Positions 53,101-61,618 of a DNA stretch of 64,000 nt are shown in pieces. A program made the translations under genes and the position numbers. This DNA is from Sisyra terminalis (Eukaryota > Arthropoda > Insecta > Neuroptera > Sisyridae). Every line of letters starts with the position of its first letter. Within the stretch, counting starts at the first letter, position 1. Where the stretch lies: NCBI GenBank assembly GCA_958496175.1, contig OY292278.1, positions 8,184,001 to 8,248,000 of the forward strand, given 5' to 3'. The notes under the pieces were generated by a model. It worked only from the letters and a program-made list of their open reading frames with translations, was not told the DNA's origin and searched no databases.

Positions 53101-56100
53101 GAGAAGTGTTGTATTCCACCAAAACAACCTGAGATTTAACGTGACTATGATGACCTGGCAGAAGTTGCAGGAATTTGGAGGAGGAATTTTTTTTCCTTTC
53201 AACTTATAACAGTTTGATCTTGGTATCAACCGACTGTCATTTGTTTTTCCACAGCAAAGTTCTTGATCGTGTAAAGCTGCTTTCAAGGGATGCTGGATAA
53301 AAATTTGATAATGTAGGATTTTCATCAATAAAGAAATTTTTTTCGGAAAAAAATTTGGTTTACTTCTTGTTGGATTACTACTCAATAGAAGTTGACCAGA
53401 ATTTCGGAAAACGTTCCCCAAAATGTCGAAAATTATATTTTTTCTTTTGAAAAGTTCCATTCTCAATTCGTAGATATGTGTCCTCCAGTTCATGTTTGCA
53501 ACTCAGTTTTTGTCGTAAAAACCATACGTATCAAAACCAATTAGTATTCGTCCAAAATCAGAAATGTATTATCAGTAATTAGCTATATAATTCGAAAAGA
53601 CACAAATCAAATTTTTGGACCAAAAAACTATCATTATAACAATGAACGCAAAATGTTTACGAAACTAACAATCACACAATCGTAAATCATTCGTTGATTC
53701 GCATTGTTTTCCAATTTAGTTTCAGATAATTAATATATACAAATTGGAATGCTTTTTTTTTTGGATATTAACAGTAATCTGATCCGAGTGAAAATCGTGG
53801 AAAACTTTCAATCGGCTATAGAGTTGTGTAGTCACAAATTGGTAAACAATGGTTTTTGATTGCGTTTTCTTTAATTGTTGACCAAAAACTACACAATTAT
53901 AAATCAGACGTAATTTCAATTTAGTTTTTATGAAATTATTGCACTATTTTGATTTTGAAACGCAAAGAAAGTATTTAAATTTTGGTCAAATTTCAATCGA
54001 TGATCGATTCGGAACTATTCAAAATTTGGGCTAAATTTTTTCAAAAATTGGTGATTCGAGTATTAAATTTTCATTTTTGGGTAATTTGTAAGAAGTTTTA
54101 ACTTTTGGCAATGGTTTTTGATCGCTTTTTCTTTAATTGTTGACCAAAAACTACACAATTATAAAACAGACGTAACTTCAATTTGGTTTTTATGAAATTA
54201 TTGTTCAAAACTGTTCAAAATTTAGACTAAATTCTTTCAAAAATCGGTAATTAGAGTTTAAAATTTTCATTTTCGGATAATTTTTAAAAACCTTTATCTT
54301 TTGGCCAATTGTTATCCATAAAATTGTTACCACAAAAAGCTTTTTTTAATCACCACCTATTGTCAAAATAATTTAATCTTCTAAAAAATCTCAAAAAAAA
54401 ACGTAAATAATTTTCGGTATTTGAATATTTTTATTTGCACCATTAAATAGTACAAAACATCATTTTTTTATCAAACAATAAAATTTGATATGTTTGACAC
54501 TTCAGCCAAGATCCTTCAACAAAATATTAGATATTTTTTTCTTAGAAATCACAAGGCTGAATTACAAACTTTTAAAGACATTAAAATTCCTCGCCCTCAC
54601 CCTCACCTTCGCCCGAATCCATTCCAACCTCTTCATAGTCCTTTTCCAGTGCGGCCAGATCTTCACGAGCCTCCGAAAATTCACCCTCTTCCATCCCCTC
54701 ACCCACATACCAATGCACAAAAGCTCTCTTGGCATACATCAAATCAAATTTGTGATCCAATCGAGCCCAGGCTTCAGCAATTGCAGTAGTATTTGACATC
54801 ATACATAAAGCTCGTTGCACTTTTGCCAAATCTCCTCCCGGAACCACTGTCGGGGGTTGATAGTTAATTCCCACCTTGAATCCCGTGGGACACCAATCAA
54901 CAAATTGAATAGTACGTTTGGTTTTAATAGTAGCAATCGCTGAATTTACATCTTTTGGAACCACATCTCCTCGATAGAGCAAACATACTGCCATATACTT
55001 TCCATGTCGAGGATCACACTTTACCATTTGATTGGCCGGCTCGAAACATGCATTGGTAATTTCCGCAACGGTAAGTTGTTCATGATAGGCTCTTTCTGCG
55101 GAAATCACCGGAGCATACGTCATCAACGGAAAATGAATACGTGGGTAGGGAACCAAGTTGGTTTGGAAGTCCAAACAATCCACTTTTAAGGCACCTTCAA
55201 AGCGTAGAGCTGCTGTTAAGGAAGAACAACTTTGCGCAATTAATCGATTAAGATTTGTATACGTTGGACGTTCAATGTCCAAATTTCTGCGACAAATATC
55301 ATAAATGGCTTCATTGTCGACCATAAATCCACAATCGGAATGCTCCAAAGTTGAATGGGTCGTCAACAACGAATTGTATGGTTCAACAACAGCAGTTGCG
55401 ATTTGTGGTGCTGGATATACTGCAAACTCGAGTTTTGTTTTCTTGCCATAATCAACCGAAAGACGTTCCATCAATAAGGAGGTAAATCCCGAACCAGTAC
55501 CACCTCCAAAACAATGAAACAAGATGAACGCCTGCAGTCCAGAACAATTATCCACCAATTTTCTAATTCGATCCAAAACCAAATCCACCATTTCTTTGCC
55601 GACCGTATAGTGGCCGCGGGCGTAATTATTCGCGGCATCTTCCTTCCCGGAAATCAGCTGCTCCGGATGAAACAATTGACGATAAGTTCCGGTGCGCACC
55701 TCGTCAATCACACTAGGTTCCAGATCAACTAAGGCAGCACGTGGTACATGTTTTCCTGCACCGGTTTCGCTAAAAAACGTGCTAAAGCTGTCATCACCTC
55801 CGCCCACCGTTTTATCGGATGGCATTTGGCCATCCGGTTGGATTCCATGTTCCAAACAATACAGTTCCCAACAGGCATTGCCGATTTGCACACCGGCTTG
55901 ACCAATATGAATCGAGAGGACTTCACGCATTTTTTTTTGTCGGATATTTTTGGGGAAAATTCGGCGAAAAAAAAGACAGGTCGGTCGAATTTGGAGGGTG
56001 TATCAAGAAAAAATTTCGAAATTTCTTTTGGTCAAATTAAGATATAGAACGCATAGACGATGCGTCTTCTCCGAATAAAATCAAAATAATGATTTGGACG

Positions 56101-59100
56101 TGGTTTGTTTGGAAACAAATAACATCGTACAGAAGTTACTATGATTTGGGGAAATGGGCAGAATAATTGGAAAGTTTGGGGGTATCTTTGATTTTTTTCG
56201 TAAAAAAATCACTTGGGAAACGTTTGTAAATGAATATTTCCTTGAAGAAGGTCTTGTATTCATTGAAATATAATGATTTCTGTCTCAAACAACTAGAAAA
56301 TGTTATGGTTCGTTTTCCGAATTTTATCTCCTACAGTAGACTGATTCAAAAAAAATGATAACTGTTTTTTTCTTAATTATATCGAAAATATTGTTGGATA
56401 TGACAAAAAAAAAGCCTGTGAAAGTTTAAGCTCTTAATATTAATATTAAGAGGTGCCGCATCGCAAATTTTGATTTTCCATTTAAATAACATGGGAATAA
56501 TATTCTGTTGCACTTTGGAATTTTATAACTCACGTTTGTGACTATATTTCGGAATGACCAAGATATATTCTTGTATAAAATTGAACAATCTACAAAAAAG
56601 GTGGTCTTACAAGTTTTTGATATATTTATTCCTTCAAAAGTTATTCGAGGCCAAAGTTGAACAAAAGAGAAATTTTCATATTTTTTCAATTTTTTGACGC
56701 AACCATCGATTTTATGAGAAAATTTTATACGATATTTTTTGTACAACACTTTTTTTGCTATAACTTATCTTTATTAAAGTTTTTGATATTTTTCACAGGT
56801 CCTAAGTAATTTAATTAAAATAAAAGAAATAATTTTTATGTTAAAAATATAATAATTCAGGGAATTTTCAGTTTAATGCAAATAACTTAGGACCTGTGAA
56901 AAATATCAAAAACTTTAATAAAGATAAGTTATAGCAAAAAAAAGCTCTACAAAAAATGTCCTTGAAAATTTTCTCATGAAATTGATGGTTGCGTCAAAAA
57001 ATTTAAAAAATAATAAAATTTCTCTTTAGTTCAAGTTTGACCTCGAATAACTTTTGAAGAAATAAATACATCAAATTTGTGAAGACCTTTTTTGTAGATC
57101 ATTCAATTGTATACAAGAATACACCTTGGTCATTCCGAAATATTGTCACCAACGTGAGCTATAAATTTCCAAAGTGCAAGAGAATATTGTTCCCATGTTA
57201 TTTAAATAGAAAAAAGAAATTTGCGATGCGGTACCTCTTATTATTAATATTAAGAGCTTAAACTTTCACAGGATTTTTTTTGTAATTCCCAACAATATTT
57301 TTGATATAATAAGAAAAAAAATCATCATTTTTTTTGAATCAGTCTATTCTAAAGTGATACTCTACCTATTTAAATAACATGGGAACAATATTCTCTTGCA
57401 CTTTGGAATTTTATAGCACACGTTGGTGACAATATTTCGGAATAACTAAGGTATATTCTTGTATAAAATTAAACGTTCTACAAAAAAGATATCTTACAAG
57501 TTTTTGATATATTTATTCCTTCAAAAGTTATTCGAGGTCAAAATTCAACTAAAGAGAAATTTTAATATTTTTTCAATTTTTTGTCGCAACCATCAATTTT
57601 ATGAGAAAATTTTATAGGGCATTTTTTGTAGAGCACTTTTTTTTCTATAACTTATCTCTATAAAAGTTTTTGATATTTTTCACAGGTCCTAAGTTATTTG
57701 CATTAAACTGAAAATTCCCTGAATTATTATATTTTTAACATAAAACTTATTTTTTTTTATTTTAATTAAATAACTTAGGACCTGTGAAAAATATCAAAAA
57801 CTTTTATAGAGATAAGTTATAGGAAAAAAAGTGCTCTACAAAAATTGTCCTTTAAATTTTTTTCAAAAAATTGATGGTTGCGTCAAAAAATTGAAAAAAT
57901 ATTAATATTTCTCTTTAATTCAACTTTAACCTCGAATAACTTTTGAAGGAATAAATATATCAAAAATTTGTACAAGACCTTTTTTGTAGATCGTTTAATT
58001 TTCTACAAGAGTATACCTTGGTCATTCCGAAATATTGTCACCAACGTGAGCTATAAAATTCCAAAGGGCAAGAAAATATTGTTCCCATGTTATTTAATTG
58101 GAAAATCGAAATTTGCGATGTGGCACCTCTTAATAGTAATATTAAGAGCTTAAACTTTCACAGGATTTTTTTTGTCATTCCCAACAATATTTTTGATATA
58201 ATAAGAAAAAAAAAACATATTTTTTTTTGAATCAGTCTATTCTTAAGTGATATTTTAAAAGCAATCTTTAAGTAGTAATAGATGCTATTTTGGACTAAAG
58301 TCCAAAAATATTTCTTTAAGCGAAAACCATCAAATTTATTGATATCTTGCATTGCTATGACTTTTGCAAATCATTAATATGTAATCAAAAAAAAAAAAAT
58401 TTACAAAAATGTTTGAAAAACTAATTTTTATTTCTTTTTTCTTTGCAGAAGCAAATATCAGCATCATGCCCTTCATGTGATTCATCTAAATCTTTACTTT
58501 TCGACCGAATCCTACCACCAGGAAGTTATAGTCCAATTGTACTGGAAATGTCTCCGGATTGTAAATCCGAAGAAATCGAATCGAGTGATATAAGTTCTGG
58601 TAAGACTTTAACAAATAATCGATTTCTACAATCGTTGTATAAAATTCTTTCATAGTTTCCAAGCAAGTCGACTTGGATGACCTTCTCGAAATGATCGACT
58701 CGGATTCTTTACCCGATGAAATCGTTTACGCCAAACAGGACATCCTCCGATTCATGCTAGAAAGCAAACTGGAATTCAGCGAAATTCTTCGCCCACTTTT
58801 ACGATACTCGCATTTAAATCCTCTTGATTTTATCGTTTCCGGATTGTCCCGAGTTCGTGAAACGCTGTACCGATTTTGTCATGTCCAAAAAGCCATCGAT
58901 AAACTAATCAGCTATCTACTGGCTCGAAAACATTTATCCAGTTCGAGTATCGAAGCCGATAGTTGCGGAAATTGTCCAAGTTATGCTCCATACCTACGAA
59001 ACTATCCACCAATTATACAAAACTATTTTTTTATCAACGATCAGAATACTGAAATGTCTAAAAAGATAGACATTGTCATGAACTATTTGTTGGCACGTTT

Positions 59101-59821
59101 GGCACCTCCGGAAGAGATTAAAAATAATGCCAATGATGGCGACGAGGTGGAAGATATTCCTGATATTACAACTCCAATTCCAACAGTGGCTGTTCCAGAA
59201 ACGACAGAAATTATTACAACTTTACCTCCTCCACCTCCACCACCATCGCCATTCATTCATCTAATTCAACTTCTTCCGAAACCCTCGAATGACATCGAAC
59301 TCAAATATTACAACCTAATCACTGCATTCTTATCCCAGCCCGATTTACCAAAACTTTTGGGCAGTGATTTCAACATCGACTCATACAAAAATGATACCGA
59401 TTTACTCGTAGCCCTTCTAGCCAAAGCTATAGTTCTGCGTTTAGATGCCGAAATGGTAGCCGCCATCAAGTACTACTTAGAATACGAAGTAGCATTGGCT
59501 CGAATACAATTAAAAACGCAGAAAAAAATCGAGAAACAGTTCGACTTGTCGGGAATCTTTTTGGACGTTTTCAACTTATCAGTGTTATCGGACGATCAGC
59601 GGGGGGCGTTCGATGCCTTCTTCCATTATATCCTAGAGTTGGACAGTTCGAAAATTGATAACTTTGATACGTGGACGGACGCTAAGAGTCGTGGCGAATT
59701 TATGCAATTGTTGTTTAATTATTTCAAAAACCAGAACTTTGTGCCAGAAAATATCAAAATGGCAATCGATATTTTATATCCAATCATTAAAATGGATGGT
59801 TCGGGAGCGTCGCCACCGTAA
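44189..59821 (+). CDS. Predicted secreted protein, unknown family, three exons
   Basis: Exons 44189-44236, 58449-58599 and 58656-59821 join with consistent phases (donors GTAAGT and GTAAGA, acceptors TTTGCAG and TTCATAG) into about 454 residues. Exon 1 encodes [15 protein letters not shown], a hydrophobic signal-peptide-like start. Exon 2 begins [10 protein letters not shown]. The rest is mostly helical-looking: a first block (DLLEMIDSD to [10 protein letters not shown]), a spacer [17 protein letters not shown], an acidic Thr/Pro-rich linker with eight consecutive prolines, and a second block ([20 protein letters not shown] onward) ending GSGASPP. I do not recognise the family. The exon 1 link spans a 14.2 kb intron and is inferred; exons 2 and 3 are firm. 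Confidence 0.68.
44237..45679. other. First part of the 14.2 kb intron
   Basis: AT-rich, with no recognised exon or element. Confidence 0.4.
45680..47028. mobile_element. Palindromic element H8 (1349 bp) between TTAA sites
   Basis: Inverted arms of about 600 bp start AGCCCTCGCCAAATAAGATG and end with the matching CATCTTATCTGGCAAGGGC. TTAA occurs at both ends, which could be a piggyBac-type target duplication, but the termini are not classical. Non-coding. Confidence 0.75.
47029..48540. other. AT-rich intron DNA
   Basis: No feature was supported. Confidence 0.4.
48541..48705. mobile_element. Foldback family E with hammerhead-like centre
   Basis: The arms AGACAATTCAGGTTGTTTAA and CTTAAACAACCTGAATTGTC flank a hammerhead-like motif. 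It is probably a Penelope-type terminal foldback, inferred from the motif. Confidence 0.65.
48602..48653 (+). ncRNA. Hammerhead-ribozyme-like motif, family E
   Basis: Extended helix I ATTCAAAGC pairs with GCTATTTTGAAT across a small bulge. The core CTGATTA (G8 mutated to T) plus one extra A is followed by stem II GTTA/TAAC around CGATAAA, then GAA, ACGT and A at the cleavage position. The sequence differs from families A-C but the architecture is the same. Confidence 0.55.
48706..49215. other. Intron DNA without recognised feature
   Basis: The part 48940-49140 is slightly less AT-rich, but no exon could be framed. Confidence 0.3.
49216..51243. mobile_element. Large palindromic element H9 (about 2 kb)
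   Basis: Inverted arms of about 780 bp (49216-49996 and 50440-51243) surround a spacer of about 440 bp. The outer arms share GGGTCYAGCAGGATCCACAT and GGTTCC-containing blocks. The terminal repeats and target site are not sharp. No transposase was seen. Confidence 0.75.
51244..53734. other. Intron DNA, AT-rich
   Basis: A hairpin GGGACTCAATTTTTTTT/AAAAATTGAGTCCC lies at 52970-53025. The part 52610-52700 is the inverted copy of a dispersed repeat at 29520-29620. A 135-codon minus-strand open frame at 53086-53493 shows no recognisable motif and is not called as a gene. Confidence 0.35.
53735..54340. repeat. Local tandem duplication downstream of the alpha-tubulin gene
   Basis: Units at about 53843 and 54108 share CTTTAATTGTTGACCAAAAA and CTACACAATTATAAAWCAGA at an offset of about 266 bp. 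Confidence 0.8.
54430..54435 (-). terminator. Polyadenylation signal of the alpha-tubulin gene
   Basis: AATAAA on the minus strand about 146 nt beyond the stop codon. Such hexamers are common in this AT-rich DNA. Confidence 0.45.
54581..55930 (-). CDS. Alpha-tubulin, divergent intronless paralogue
   Basis: 449 residues, the normal alpha-tubulin length, from ATG 55930 to TAA 54581 in one exon. It starts [20 protein letters not shown] (common form MREC). K40 is present in PSDKTVGGG. The tubulin signature GGGTGSG is at 142-148, VVEPYNS at 181-187, and the tail is [15 protein letters not shown]. Residue 254, nearly invariant Glu in alpha-tubulins because it completes the GTPase site of the next beta-tubulin, is Asp here (GAC, 55171-55169, in VDCLDFQTN). 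The segment [20 protein letters not shown] (231-250) is also divergent. The last residue is Phe, not Tyr. The lack of the usual early intron suggests a retrocopy, but the frame is intact. It lies antisense inside the 14.2 kb intron of the secreted-protein gene. Germline or testis expression is a guess. Confidence 0.96.
   Translation of the reverse strand: MREVLSIHIGQAGVQIGNACWELYCLEHGIQPDGQMPSDKTVGGGDDSFSTFFSETGAGKHVPRAALVDLEPSVIDEVRTGTYRQLFHPEQLISGKEDAANNYARGHYTVGKEMVDLVLDRIRKLVDNCSGLQAFILFHCFGGGTGSGFTSLLMERLSVDYGKKTKLEFAVYPAPQIATAVVEPYNSLLTTHSTLEHSDCGFMVDNEAIYDICRRNLDIERPTYTNLNRLIAQSCSSLTAALRFEGALKVDCLDFQTNLVPYPRIHFPLMTYAPVISAERAYHEQLTVAEITNACFEPANQMVKCDPRHGKYMAVCLLYRGDVVPKDVNSAIATIKTKRTIQFVDWCPTGFKVGINYQPPTVVPGGDLAKVQRALCMMSNTTAIAEAWARLDHKFDLMYAKRAFVHWYVGEGMEEGEFSEAREDLAALEKDYEEVGMDSGEGEGEGEEF
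55931..56336. promoter_or_regulatory. Upstream region of the alpha-tubulin gene
   Basis: The leader directly before ATG is A-rich (nine A residues, a favourable start context in insects). No TATA box or initiator could be placed with confidence. Confidence 0.3.
56337..57346. mobile_element. Palindromic MITE H6 (1010 bp)
   Basis: The termini TAGACTGATTCAAAAAAAAT are inverted. The arms are about 470 bp and contain AACATGGGAAYAATATTCT. Flanking octamers TCCTACAG and TTCTAAAG agree at six of eight positions, a possible decayed hAT-type target duplication. Confidence 0.8.
57371..58239. mobile_element. Palindromic MITE H7, partial second copy of H6
   Basis: It lacks the left terminus but has the full right end GAATCAGTCTA, followed by TTCTTAAGTGATA; H6 is followed by TTCTAAAGTGATA. 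The shared flank suggests tandem duplication of the element with adjoining DNA rather than a separate insertion. Confidence 0.75.
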
Positions 59822-59908
59822 ATGTAAATTAGTTATTGATTTTTTAGAGTATTTTAATATCATATAATGTCATTGTATTAATAAGTTAACAATATTTAAT
59901 AAGTGTAA

Positions 59909-59914
59909 AATAAA
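59909..59914 (+). terminator. Polyadenylation signal of the secreted-protein gene
   Basis: AATAAA 88 nt after the stop codon, followed by a T-rich stretch. Confidence 0.55.
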
Positions 59915-60929
59915 ATTTTATTTATTTATGTATTAACATTTTATTCATTGACTTATAATATGAATTTGGGGAGCTTCATTTTCGATTTTTAATTTATTTC
60001 GAATTGGATTCAAATAAATCGTGATTTTTAATATATTTTGGGTAAATCGTTATAATAAATGGTAATAACCTCAAGAAACGCTTCATATTTTAAGTAGAAA
60101 ATTAAACTCTAAAAGAATATTTTTATTTTGCAACTTCAATTATTAGGTACTATAAACTTTAAATATTATCACGATTTTTGTAAGGCGTGATTTAAACTTA
60201 ATTTAAAGTCAGTAAAAACATTAAAGATTTCAAAGATTTCAAAGCTTTCAAACTTTCAAATTCATGGGTAAGAATATTTGCTAAAAGTTCACTTGTTACT
60301 TACGAGATGGCGCTACGCGTCTCTTTTTTAAGTTTTTTACTCTATCATTCAATTAATTCAAATTAATCGTAGAAAACTGATCTCATCTATAAAAAAAAAA
60401 TCTTCGACTTGTTTTTTACTTATAAATATCGAAAATTTCCAAAAAATTATCATTTTAACTTCGATTTGTAAAAGTGTTTAGAAGTTTAAAATTTAGATGC
60501 GCTAATAGCGCTAATTACGTTTAGAATTAAGTGAACTAAATGGTTACAAAGATAATGACAGAGATGACGTAACTGGACTTTTAAAAAATTTTAAGCAATA
60601 AGTGGAGGTTTTTTTCTGAACTATTTGGGCCCATAATGGGCGATTAAGTTTGACAGCTCATTTTTCAAGTTGTCAGTTTAAATTTAATTTTTTTTATGCA
60701 AATTAATTTTAATTGTATCGTTATGATTAATTAAATTGGTGATCAGTGTTGCAGATGATGCGTTTACACTTCATAAAATAGGAGTCAAACTGGTAATATA
60801 TATTATATATTGTTAATTTATAGACACGAATGCAATTGGATGCAATGTTCACATAAGGTGCATAAGGTTATGTACTTTCTGTTAATTTTTGCATTTATAT
60901 CATACTAAGCTGTATAAGAATACCCATTC
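59915..60929. other. Intergenic DNA
   Basis: AT-rich. TATATATTATATATTG near 60797 is a simple repeat. No gene was seen. Confidence 0.35.
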
Positions 60930-61618
60930 AACTAAAGTCACCCCTTGAAAACGACAAATTTTAGGGCAAATTAGGTGCATGCAATTTCACCTCCTTAACT
61001 TCCCGTTTTAATTTTCCAAGGATCTGGCCATTAAATACAAATTCTACTTATGCAATACCGTTAAAGATGATTACCTCTATAATATTCAGTTCAAATTTTG
61101 AAAAAAAATATTTCCTTCTATCCTTTTAATGGAACTTGAAAAATGTTCTCGTTGAAACTTTGAAATGAATTGGAAGTATCCTTTTTTACACAGGACAAAA
61201 AAAAATCACTTCACATGCCATGTTAGCACAAAGTTAATTACTGAGTTGATAAAATATGCCCTAATCAAGATATCTCATACCTTGAAACGCCTAATTTAAA
61301 GGAAAATTTGGTAAATTATTTGCACCTCATTAAATTCCCGTTACGATTTCCAAAGGATTTAGCCGGTAAATGCAAATTGTTTATATGCAATACTATTAAG
61401 AATGACTCAGTCTATATCATCAATTACATTTCCTTATATCCTATTACCTCAATTGAAAATTGTCCTTTTAAAAACTTTGATTTGAATTTGCGAGTGTCCT
61501 ATTCTATCCAGGACAAAAAAATTTTCTCAGAATGTCTCACATTTGGGTATGTTAAATAATAATAATAGTAATATGAGAATGATTTGTTCTGTAATATTCA
61601 ATTTAATTTTAGCGAAAG
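60930..61618. repeat. Diverged edge copies of the satellite
   Basis: About two degenerate monomers recognisable by ACAGGACAAAAAAAAATCAC (about 61191), TTTCCAAGGAT-like blocks (about 61014 and 61347) and TATATCC blocks. They are far more diverged than the copies to the right. Confidence 0.75.

Noticed and set aside
53086..53493. 135-codon minus-strand open frame
   Set aside because: No motif, no splice or promoter support, and low-complexity composition typical of chance frames.
54485..54796. Plus-strand open frames over the tubulin 3' end
   Set aside because: They are antisense shadows of the alpha-tubulin coding sequence.
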